This document shows, piece after piece, positions 8,620 through 15,784 of a stretch of 64,000 nt of DNA. Positions within the stretch are counted from its first letter, which is position 1, and every line of letters begins with the position of its first letter. A program made the translations under genes and the position numbers. The stretch comes from Phycisphaerales bacterium PN19_bin_20 (lineage in GTDB: Bacteria; Planctomycetota; Phycisphaerae; Phycisphaerales; UBA1924), in assembly GCA_021173225.1 (NCBI GenBank), contig JAJOLK010000001.1, forward strand, positions 186,001 to 250,000, written 5' to 3'. The notes beneath the pieces were generated by a model that worked only from the letters and a program-made list of their open reading frames with translations, did no database searches and was not told where the DNA came from.

Positions 8620-9633
8620 CTACCCCGTCCCAGGCACGCCCGGCGCAAAGCTCGATAGCAGCGAGCCCACCACCAGCGTCCACCCATCCACCAGCACAAA
8701 CAGCAGCAGCTTGAACGGCAAGCTGATCAGCACCGGCGGCAGCATCATCATGTTCAGCGCAATCAAAATCGCGCTGATAACCAGGTCAATCACCAAGAAC
8801 GGCAGGTACAACCTGAACCCCATCAAGAACGCCACCTTCAACTCGCTGAGCACGAACGCCGGCACCAGCGAGACCATGTCCACGCTCGCGCGCGTCAGCT
8901 TCGATGGGTCCGAGACATCGACCCCACGGTACCGCAGCACCATATACAAACTCGAGTAGTTTCCCGTCGCCTCGATCTGCGCGAACATGAAGTCACGCAA
9001 AGGCTGCTGCGCCTTTGCCCACAGCTCGTCGTAGCTCCGCACCTGCCCGCTCTGGTACGGCACAATCGCCTCGCGGTGCAGCCGATCGATGGTCGGGCTC
9101 ATCACCAGCATTGTTAGAATCAGGCTCAGCCCCAGCAGCACCTGGCTCGGCGGCATCTGCTGCGTGCCCAGCGCTTGCTTCAGCAGCCCAAGCACAATCA
9201 CGATCCGCAAAAAGCACGTGGTCATCAGCATGATGCTCGGCACCAGCGAGACCACCGTCAGCACCACCAGCACGTTGATCGCCGCTGATAACCCGCTACC
9301 ACCCGCCGCGCCTCCAGCTCCGCCACCAGCGCCACCACCTGCGCCCCCGCCCATCCCCGGCAGCGCTCGCGCCGCGCCCGCCAAGATCGACGCAGGATTC
9401 AGCGGATCGTTACTCGCCGCAAGCTCCAGCGGCGTCGCACCGCGCGCACCACTGGTCATACTTGGGATCGGCTGCGCCCTACTTGGTGACGGCGAACCAT
9501 CCGGCGGTCCCGCCTGCGCGCTAGCTCCCGACGCCCCAGCACCCAGCAGCCAGCCTAATAGCGCGATCATCATCACGACCCGCGCCGCCGCGACGCCAAG
9601 GCCCTGCACATGCTCAATCGCGCGGCGAATCAC
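8620..9633 (-). CDS. fliP: Flagellar export gate protein FliP
   Basis: FliP forms the core of the flagellar export channel. The protein has 337 residues, longer than the usual ~250 because of a signal-peptide-like start followed by a ~75-residue Ala/Gly/Ser/Pro-rich linker. The FliP domain begins near residue 115: LNVLVVLTVVSLVPSIMLM then MTTCFLRIVIVLGLLKQALG, the signature TQQMPPSQVLLGLSL, and C-terminal FKLLLFVLVDGWTLVVGSL. Its start overlaps the end of fliO by four bases. Identity is certain from order and motifs; the long linker is the only oddity. Confidence 0.96.
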   Translation of the reverse strand: MIRRAIEHVQGLGVAAARVVMMIALLGWLLGAGASGASAQAGPPDGSPSPSRAQPIPSMTSGARGATPLELAASNDPLNPASILAGAARALPGMGGGAGGGAGGGAGGAAGGSGLSAAINVLVVLTVVSLVPSIMLMTTCFLRIVIVLGLLKQALGTQQMPPSQVLLGLSLILTMLVMSPTIDRLHREAIVPYQSGQVRSYDELWAKAQQPLRDFMFAQIEATGNYSSLYMVLRYRGVDVSDPSKLTRASVDMVSLVPAFVLSELKVAFLMGFRLYLPFLVIDLVISAILIALNMMMLPPVLISLPFKLLLFVLVDGWTLVVGSLLSSFAPGVPGTG

Positions 9634-10646
9634 GCCACACCCCCGCGCACGCCCGTTGCACTTGCGCGGGCCACATCCCCGCGCGCTATATCCCCGCGCG
9701 CTTGCGCTAGCCGCTCGCGCAGCCGGGCCACGCCCGCGCCTTCACGCGATTGCTCGTTCGCTGGCCCGCCCGCCCCCTCAGCCCACGAAACCGCACGGTT
9801 TGGGTCTATCGTCGGCACCACTCGCGAAACCAACCGCCCCAGCAGGCCGCCAGAACGCTGCCCGCCAGCACCGGCTCCGGGCTCACTATTGAACTGGTCC
9901 AGCAGCCGGTTGAACTTCGACGCTGGGCCGGTTTGCTCGCTCTCAGACACCTTCATCAAGATCGACGCGACGTCCTCGCCTTCACTCAGCTCCGCCAGCG
10001 TTGTGACGCTTCCCGGCGCGCTGCGCGTCGCGGCCGACTGCGCCAACAGCAGTACGCGCTGATCGAGCTTCAGCAGCACCAGGTTCTGTCCGCGCGAGAG
10101 TGGGTACCGCCCTAGCACCTCAAGAATCCCCGCCGGCGCACGCGCAGACGCCGCCAGCGAGGCGTTGCCGCGCGTCAGCCGCGACAGCAGCCAGCCCAGC
10201 CCAATAATCGCTACCAGCACCAGTGCCAGCGGCCCGACCGTTGGCAGCAGCGCCGCAACGCCCGTCGTCGCCGCTTCGCTTGTGCGTTCCTGCGGCATCG
10301 GCGTTGCCACTGGCGGACGGAACGTCCCCGGGAACAGCGGCCGCCCCGCGTCAGCACCAACGGGCTTCACACTTGGCGGCGCGCCCGCCTCAGTGGGCAA
10401 TTCGCCCGCGACAACGGCCGCGTTTGGTACGCTTGAACCGCGCTCCGCGCTCTCCCCGCTTGCCCCGCGCGCGCCGTTTGATCCGCTTGGCCCTGCTTGT
10501 GACCGGTCGCCAACACTCGCCTGCATCCCACCCGCCGCCGGATCCGCCGCCAGCGTTACCGCCAGCAGCAGCCCCACCATCGCGACACCGCCGGCCCGCT
10601 TCACGGACGACGATCCATCACCGCTCGCCCGCTCAGCACGGCTCAT
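9630..10646 (-). CDS. fliO: Flagellar biosynthesis protein FliO
   Basis: FliO helps FliP assemble into the export gate. The 338-residue product has an N-terminal hydrophobic segment (MVGLLLAVTLAA), a long low-complexity region, a membrane segment near residues 130-155 (TVGPLALVLVAIIGLGWLL) and the FliO hallmark right after it: LEVLGRYPLSRGQNLVLLKL followed by DQRVLLLAQS. Typical FliO is ~100-150 residues, so this one carries large N- and C-terminal additions. It follows fliN after two bases and overlaps fliP by four, so it is firmly within the operon. Sequence conservation of FliO is weak; the call rests on the hallmark and position. Confidence 0.9.
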   Translation of the reverse strand: MSRAERASGDGSSSVKRAGGVAMVGLLLAVTLAADPAAGGMQASVGDRSQAGPSGSNGARGASGESAERGSSVPNAAVVAGELPTEAGAPPSVKPVGADAGRPLFPGTFRPPVATPMPQERTSEAATTGVAALLPTVGPLALVLVAIIGLGWLLSRLTRGNASLAASARAPAGILEVLGRYPLSRGQNLVLLKLDQRVLLLAQSAATRSAPGSVTTLAELSEGEDVASILMKVSESEQTGPASKFNRLLDQFNSEPGAGAGGQRSGGLLGRLVSRVVPTIDPNRAVSWAEGAGGPANEQSREGAGVARLRERLAQARGDIARGDVARASATGVRGGVA

Positions 10647-10648
10647 GC

Positions 10649-11260
10649 TCAGCCTCCACGCCGCGGCGGCTGGGTGTGATCACGCGAGATGATCTCGCTG
10701 ATCCGCACGCAGAAGTTGTCGTTGAGCACCAAAACCTCGCCGCGTGCCACCGGCTTGTCGTTCACGTAGATGTCCACCGGGTCGCCTGCGAGCTTGTCCA
10801 GCTCGACCACCGTCCCGTCGCCCAGCCGCAGCACGTCCTCGACTAACATTTTGGTCCGACCAAGCTCGATCCGCACGTCAAGGTTCACGTCGTTGAGCAG
10901 GTCCATTCCCTTGGGCAACGCCTTCGCCGGCGGCGACGCAAGATCCGGCAGCGCAAAGGGCACCCCACTTCCAACACCACCTCCACCAGAACCTCCGCCG
11001 CCACCAGAGCCTCCGCCGCCACCAGGACCACCCGCTGGCTTGGCAGCGCCCCCGCCGCCACTCATCATCGCCAGCATCTGCGCCTCGGCCGCTTCATCCG
11101 CCGCCGAAGGTGAAGGCCCAGCCGCAGGCGGTGGCATCGCCGTGCCGCCAGCCTGTGAAGTTCCCGCCGCGCGCGCCATCGCAATCGCCGCCTTGGCCGC
11201 GCTGATCGCCGCCGCCGCCGCTTCACTCTGAGCCGCACTCTTGTCCTGCGCGTCGGCCAT
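10649..11260 (-). CDS. fliN: Flagellar motor switch protein FliN
   Basis: FliN forms the lower C-ring and takes part in rotation switching and export. The SpoA domain is at the C-terminus (about residues 125-203): [20 protein letters not shown], then [20 protein letters not shown] and the final NFCVRISEI region. The ATG at 11260 is chosen because GGAAGG lies about 7 bases upstream; an in-frame ATG at 11404 would add 48 residues unlike the family. The N-terminal 120 residues are Ala-rich and contain a natural Gly-Ser linker of the [16 protein letters not shown] type. It is the first gene of the minus-strand flagellar operon. Confidence 0.93.
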   Translation of the reverse strand: MADAQDKSAAQSEAAAAAISAAKAAIAMARAAGTSQAGGTAMPPPAAGPSPSAADEAAEAQMLAMMSGGGGAAKPAGGPGGGGGSGGGGGSGGGGVGSGVPFALPDLASPPAKALPKGMDLLNDVNLDVRIELGRTKMLVEDVLRLGDGTVVELDKLAGDPVDIYVNDKPVARGEVLVLNDNFCVRISEIISRDHTQPPRRGG

Positions 11261-11484
11261 CCTGGCACCTTCCGTTCCGTACGCCCGGGCCATCGCCGGC
11301 CTTGGCATCGTCCCGCGCGGCATCCTGCCTGCGCACCGACCACCTATCGGCCCATCAGGCAACTTTCCCCCAACGCCATCAAGCACTCTTTGCGCCTCAC
11401 GCAACTTGTGCGCACCGCCGCACCCTCCCGCCCCAGCCCATCTGCTCGCCCAACGTCCGGCACCCGCCTTGCGTCCGCACCGTC

Positions 11485-12282
11485 ATGCTCACGCTGCGCG
11501 CCCTCGCCCCAAGTCTCGCTCTGGCCGTCGCCACCGCCCTCTGCGCCGTCACATTGACCGGCTGCGCCCGCAGCGAGGAACTCAGCATTCCCGAGGTCCT
11601 CGTCTCGCCTTACGACCAAACCGCGGGCGACGCACTCTGGGCCGTCGCGCCTTTGCGCAACGAGAGCGGCACCTCCGCCGTAGACACCCTTGCCGTCTCC
11701 GACCTACTGGTTGCGAAGGTCCAAGAGACTCGCGGGCTCTCCTGCGTCCCGATCAACCGCACCCTGGCCGCGATGCGTGCGCTGGGCATGGACGCGGTTC
11801 GCACGCCCGCCCAGGCTCGCGCGCTGGCGCGCAACCTGGGTGTTGACGCGATCATCGCCGGCTCGATCACCGCGTATGACCCCTACGACCCGCCCGCCGT
11901 CGGGCTCACCCTCGGCCTCTACGCCTCAGGCATCAGCGGTATGGGCCAGGGCCCACGTGCCCCCGGTGCGCCTGGCGCGATTGACCCCCGCGCTATCACC
12001 GCCAGCGCAAGTGAGTCTGGCGTGATCCTCGCGGGCCTCCGCCCGCTGGCCGTCGTCAGTGAGCACCTCGACGCCCGCAACCACGCCACGCTCATGGACC
12101 TCCGCCGCTACGCCGTCGGTCGCAGTGACGACCGCGCCCCGCTCGGCTGGCGCAGCTACACCGCCAGCGCCCCGCTATTTACTGAGTTTGCCGCCAACAC
12201 GGCCCTCGCCCGCCTGCTCGAGTCTGAGCAGGTCCGGCTGGCCCGCCTGGCGACCCCGCCGCGCCGTCAGCTCGCGCAATAG
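11485..12282 (+). CDS. Lipoprotein with TolB/CsgG-like N-terminal domain
   Basis: A 265-residue protein with a lipoprotein signal peptide: hydrophobic LALAVATALCAVTLTGC, the lipobox cysteine at about residue 29. The following region reads WAVAPLRNESGTSAVDTLAV, then RALGMDAVRTPAQARALARN and LGVDAIIAGSITAYDPYDPP, the pattern (PLxNxSG, lookup helix, GVDxxxxGxI) seen in TolB-N/CsgG-like proteins including the flagellar FlgT. The upstream ATG at 11302 would overlap the fliN control region and give no signal peptide. It is divergent to fliN and 195 bases before xerC. A role in the outer part of the flagellum is suggested only by position. Confidence 0.75.
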   Translation: MLTLRALAPSLALAVATALCAVTLTGCARSEELSIPEVLVSPYDQTAGDALWAVAPLRNESGTSAVDTLAVSDLLVAKVQETRGLSCVPINRTLAAMRALGMDAVRTPAQARALARNLGVDAIIAGSITAYDPYDPPAVGLTLGLYASGISGMGQGPRAPGAPGAIDPRAITASASESGVILAGLRPLAVVSEHLDARNHATLMDLRRYAVGRSDDRAPLGWRSYTASAPLFTEFAANTALARLLESEQVRLARLATPPRRQLAQ

Positions 12283-12476
12283 GGCACGCCGCCCCCACAC
12301 CCCCCCCACACCCCGCACATGTCCCCGCGCAACTCCCCACAGGTCCCGGGCTCAGCCACCACCTGACACGACCCCAACTGAGGCCAACGGGCAAAGAACT
12401 CGCGCTCGTGGTGGATTCACGCCGCGCGGCGTCCGATAGGACTCTCGAAGTGGTACGCCACGTCGGGAGTTCAAGC

Positions 12477-13508
12477 ATGTCAACTTTCGCGGTCATCAAC
12501 GGTTTCCTCGCCTACCTCGACGGGGAACGTCACTTTAGCGGGTACACCTCGCGCTGCTACGGCGCTGACCTCCGTCAGTTCACCGACTGGGCCCAGCGAA
12601 CCCTCGCCATCGAGCTCAATGAGCCCGCCGAGAAACGCGCCTACGACCAGCGCATCGAACGCACCACCCGCACCGAGCCAGTCAACCCCGCCGCCAGCAT
12701 CGGCGGCACCTCCATCACCGACCGCCTCCTCGACGCCTCCAGCGACTTTGTCCGCGGGTTTCTCGAAAGCCTCTCGGGCAACGAGTACTCCGCCGCCACC
12801 ATGGCCCGCAAAATCGCCACCCTCCGCTCCTTCTACAAGTGGGCCGAACGCCGCGGCATCGCCCCCGCCAACCCCATGACCGTTATCCGCACGCCCAAGC
12901 AGGGCAAGCGCCTCCCCAAGTCCATCACCCTCGACCAGGTCGAACGCCTCCTCGTCACGCCACCCGAGAGCGAGGTCCTTGGCATGCGCGACCGCGCCAT
13001 GCTCGAGACCATGTACTCCACCGGCATCCGCGTCTCAGAGCTGGTCGACCTTAACGTCGATGACATCGACGACACCGGAGAGGCCATGCGCGTCCGCGGC
13101 AAGGGCAAGCGCGAACGCATCGTCCCCGTCGGCACACACGCCCTCGCTGCCGTCAAAAAGTACATGGGCATGGTCGTGGCCGACACACGCTTCGCCACAC
13201 TTTGGCCCAGCAACGGCGCCGGCAAGCCCCTGTTCATGAACAAGCACGGCGGGCGCCTCTCCAGCCGCAGCGTCCGCCGCAAGCTCGACAAGTACCTCAA
13301 GATGGCCGGCATGGACCCCAAGATCAGCCCCCACACGCTCCGCCACAGCTTCGCGACCCACATGCTCGAAAACGGTGCCGACCTACGCAGCGTGCAAGAG
13401 ATCCTCGGGCACCAGAGCCTCAGCACCACACAGGTCTACACCCACCTCACCGCCCAGCGCCTCAAGTCTGCCTACGACCAGGCCCACCCGCGCTCGCAGG
13501 CTGGCTGA
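12477..13508 (+). CDS. xerC: Tyrosine recombinase XerC/XerD type
   Basis: Site-specific tyrosine recombinase of the Xer type, which resolves chromosome dimers at dif. Start ATG at 12477 is preceded by GGGAG with a 7-base gap; the protein has 343 residues. The catalytic set is complete: R185 in STGIRVSELV, K209 in RGKGKRER, H286 and R289 in PHTLRHSFATHML, H312 in EILGHQSLS and nucleophile Y321 in TQVYTHL. The N-terminal SAM-like domain contains an insert of about 35-40 residues (residues ~50-90) with low similarity to enteric Xer. No att-like direct repeats or cargo genes flank it, so a housekeeping role fits better than a mobile-element integrase; XerC versus XerD cannot be decided. Confidence 0.88.
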   Translation: MSTFAVINGFLAYLDGERHFSGYTSRCYGADLRQFTDWAQRTLAIELNEPAEKRAYDQRIERTTRTEPVNPAASIGGTSITDRLLDASSDFVRGFLESLSGNEYSAATMARKIATLRSFYKWAERRGIAPANPMTVIRTPKQGKRLPKSITLDQVERLLVTPPESEVLGMRDRAMLETMYSTGIRVSELVDLNVDDIDDTGEAMRVRGKGKRERIVPVGTHALAAVKKYMGMVVADTRFATLWPSNGAGKPLFMNKHGGRLSSRSVRRKLDKYLKMAGMDPKISPHTLRHSFATHMLENGADLRSVQEILGHQSLSTTQVYTHLTAQRLKSAYDQAHPRSQAG

Positions 13509-13624
13509 TCTTCTTTCAACCTGCGTCCAACCCTGCTTTGTTTCTCCAACGCGCATCCGTTGCGCTTAGCCCACCGTCCGCCGTCTCGCCGCACGTTGGC
13601 CCCGTGCTTGCGGGGTGACCAGAA

Positions 13625-13642
13625 GCCCCGTCTTCTCGGGGC
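13625..13642 (+). terminator. Hairpin after xerC
   Basis: GCCCCG (13625-13630), loop TCTTCT, CGGGGC (13637-13642): a perfect 6-bp GC stem with no T-run. A second imperfect pair (GGCCCCGTGCTTGCGGGGT) lies just upstream at about 13597-13617. It may be a weak or factor-dependent terminator of xerC, or part of the leader of the next gene. Confidence 0.35.
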
Positions 13643-13677
13643 CATCGATGAGCGAACCCGGAGAATGAGTACTCCTC

Positions 13678-14013
13678 ATGCACGATGAGATCGCGACCAA
13701 AGCCAGCGCGGCGTGCCTCGGTCTGGGCGGCTTCATCGTCGCGCTGATCGCCGGACTGGCGGTGGATAACTCCGCCGAGACCGTCCTGATCAGGGCCCTG
13801 CTCGCCATGCCGCTGTGCGCCGCCATCGGATACTTCGCCGGCCACATCGGGACCAGCACCATCAACCGTTCGATCATGGCCAGTGCCGAGTCCGCCAAAC
13901 AGGATGCGACCGCCGCCGCCCAGCGGGCCCGCGCACTTGAGATGGCCTCTCAGAACCAGGCCGCCGCGGACGCCGACGCCGCCGGCCGCACGCCCGGACG
14001 GGTGGCCGCATGA
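13678..14013 (+). CDS. Small two-helix membrane protein upstream of the flagellar sigma factor
   Basis: A 111-residue protein with two hydrophobic segments (CLGLGGFIVALIAGLAV at about 12-28 and LIRALLAMPLCAAIGYFAGH at about 37-56), followed by an Ala/Gln-rich helix that looks like a coiled coil (SIMASAESAKQDATAAAQRA). I do not recognise the family. It lies on the same strand between xerC and the FliA-type sigma gene and has codon use like its neighbours, so it is probably real. A flagellar link is positional inference only. Confidence 0.65.
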   Translation: MHDEIATKASAACLGLGGFIVALIAGLAVDNSAETVLIRALLAMPLCAAIGYFAGHIGTSTINRSIMASAESAKQDATAAAQRARALEMASQNQAAADADAAGRTPGRVAA

Positions 14014-14058
14014 CCTGGGGCGCGATTGTGCAATCTTTGTTCACATTTTTCGCGCCCC

Positions 14059-14086
14059 TTGAAACGGGACGCGCAGCCGTTACGCT
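14059..14086 (+). promoter_or_regulatory. Sigma-70-type promoter ahead of the flagellar sigma gene
   Basis: TTGAAA (14059-14064), a 16-base spacer and TACGCT (14081-14086) in a locally AT-richer stretch. Transcription would begin near 14093, giving the sigma-factor gene a leader of about 430 bases. Confidence 0.45.
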
Positions 14087-14090
14087 CTCG

Positions 14091-14521
14091 CTGCCTTCAA
14101 GGCCCAAGGACGGGCGGCGAAGGCAGTCAGCGTCCGACCATCAGCGTCGGGTCTTTGCCGAGGGTCTTCGGGCCCAACGCGAGGTTGCTGGTGTCTCCCG
14201 CCGGGCCTCTGAGCTCGGTCAACGGCCGATACGCGTCGCCCATGGCCGGGCGTGCCGATCGGCTCAGGGGTTCATCCAGCCAAGACCCGCTCCCTGCTGG
14301 CCGGCGACGACGGTTCGGTTTGAAGATCGACCTCCGAGCCGCGCGGTGGCCATCCACTTGCACGGCGTCGGCGGCGGACGGGCTTCTTGGTCTTCGCGCT
14401 TCGGGCGCGGGCCACGAGGCCAACATCGGGGCGTGTGAACGCGCCTCAATGGTTGTAACGCTTCCCAGGCACAGGCCCGTGAAGCTCGGATCGAGGACGA
14501 CAGGGTCAAGGAGTCGACCAA
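14091..14521 (+). promoter_or_regulatory. Long structured leader of the flagellar sigma gene; no supported ORF
   Basis: This stretch has no convincing gene on either strand. It opens with a perfect 8-bp stem, CTGCCTTC (14091-14098) with GAAGGCAG (14119-14126), followed by CCGAC/GTCGG pairing at about 14137-14153 and several further GC-rich inverted segments. The hairpin begins at the start site predicted from the promoter at 14059-14086. It ends with AAGGAG eight bases before the sigma-factor ATG. A regulatory leader or a small RNA gene is possible; no known RNA family was recognised. Confidence 0.4.
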
Positions 14522-15694
14522 ATGTCCCGTGCGAAGGCCGCTTCGGCCGCAATCTCAGTCAGTTCCCAATCCGGCACCAGCTCGGGCGCGCTTGCACCCA
14601 GCCGCCGAACCGAAGTCAGCCCCGCTAGCAAGCGCCCTGCGCTGCGCGAGCAGCTGACCAAGGGCCCTGCCGCGGCCAATGGCAAGCCCCAGATCGCCGT
14701 CGCCAGGACGGCCGGCAAGCCGACCAGCGCCGCCCAGGCGTCAGCGCAGCGCCCCGCAAATCGCGCCGCCAGCGCGGCCCTCGCGCTCGCCTCGGGTGCA
14801 AAGCTCAAGCTCGCCCAGGGCGTCCAGGCCAAGGCGACCCCTGCGCTAAAGCCCGCTGCGCCCAAGGCCGTAATCGATCCCGGCACGCCCTCCACGGCCA
14901 CGCGCCGCGAGCAGTTTGAGCAGCTCGACACCAACTCGCTGTGGGCCGAGTATGCCGCCACCAAGCGCGTCGAGATCCGCAACTACTTCTGGGAGCGGTT
15001 CCTGCCGCTGGTGCGCTACATCGCCGAGAAGACCTACGCGCGCCTGCCCGACGAGGTTGACGTCAACGACCTGATGAGCGCCGGGCAGTTCGGCCTCATG
15101 GACGCCATCAACGCCTTCAGCCTTGACAAGGGCGTCAAGTTCGAGACCTACAGCGCCCAGCGCATCAAGGGCGCGATCATCGATGAGCTGCGATTGATGG
15201 ACTGGGCCCCGCGCCTGGTCCGCACCCGCTCGGCCGTCGTCGGCCGTGCCCGCGACCAGTTCGAGATGAAGAACGGCCGCTCGCCCACCGACCACGAGGT
15301 CAGCCAGATCCTGGGCGTGGGCGGCGAGGACCTGGACAAGATCCTCAAGGACTCCGCCGCCGTCATGACCGTCTCGCTCAACCGCAAGGCCTTCAACAGC
15401 GACGGGAACAAAGAGGTCACCGAGATCGACGTGATCCGCGACACCAGCCAGACCAACCCGCTGATCGACACCCAGCGCCGTGACATCAAAGAGATGATCA
15501 CCAAGGGCCTCTCGCGGGCCGAGCGCCTCATCGTCACGCTCTACTACTACGAAGAGATGACCATGAAGGAAATCGGCGCGACACTTGACCTTTCCGAGAG
15601 CCGCGTCAGCCAGATGCACAGCTCGATCCTCCAGCGCCTCAAGGCCCAGCTTCAGCACCGGACCAACGAGATCGAGCCCGACGAGGACCAGTAA
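14522..15694 (+). CDS. fliA: RNA polymerase sigma factor, FliA/WhiG (sigma-28) family
   Basis: Sigma factor of the flagellar type, which directs RNA polymerase to late flagellar promoters. Region 2 starts near residue 140 (RLPDEVDVNDLMSAGQFGLM, then FETYSAQRIKGAIIDELR, a near-perfect sigma-28 signature), region 3 follows (SPTDHEVSQILGV), and region 4 ends with EEMTMKEIGATLDLSESRVS. The protein has 390 residues, against ~240-260 for typical FliA; the surplus is an Ala/Pro/Lys-rich N-terminal extension of about 128 residues with no recognisable domain. The ATG is supported by AAGGAG eight bases upstream. Flagellar genes lie on both sides. Confidence 0.92.
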   Translation: MSRAKAASAAISVSSQSGTSSGALAPSRRTEVSPASKRPALREQLTKGPAAANGKPQIAVARTAGKPTSAAQASAQRPANRAASAALALASGAKLKLAQGVQAKATPALKPAAPKAVIDPGTPSTATRREQFEQLDTNSLWAEYAATKRVEIRNYFWERFLPLVRYIAEKTYARLPDEVDVNDLMSAGQFGLMDAINAFSLDKGVKFETYSAQRIKGAIIDELRLMDWAPRLVRTRSAVVGRARDQFEMKNGRSPTDHEVSQILGVGGEDLDKILKDSAAVMTVSLNRKAFNSDGNKEVTEIDVIRDTSQTNPLIDTQRRDIKEMITKGLSRAERLIVTLYYYEEMTMKEIGATLDLSESRVSQMHSSILQRLKAQLQHRTNEIEPDEDQ

Positions 15695-15727
15695 CGCGCG
15701 GCCACGCAGCGGCTTGGCCTCGCCTGG

Positions 15728-15746
15728 GGCAGGGTTCCAACCCGCC
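15728..15746. repeat. Dispersed hairpin repeat, copy 1
   Basis: GGCAGGGTTCCAACCCGCC, an imperfect inverted repeat between two genes. The flank (about 15747-15785) ends in ctcatcgctcatcgc, shared with copy 3 at 32741-32759. Confidence 0.6.
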
Positions 15747-15784
15747 AGCGGACCACAGGCCCGACCCTCATCGCTCATCGCCAC

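Noticed and set aside
14010-14438. ORF starting inside the stop of the small membrane protein (ATGA overlap)
   Set aside because: The overlap suggests coupling, but the product is Arg/Gly-rich after the first 15 residues and overlaps the promoter and hairpin of the sigma-gene leader.
14127-14552. Minus-strand ORF ending in a reasonably protein-like segment (GPKTLGKDPTLMVGR)
   Set aside because: No ribosome site, upstream part is low-complexity, and it runs antisense through the sigma-gene leader. It could be reconsidered if the end is conserved in relatives.
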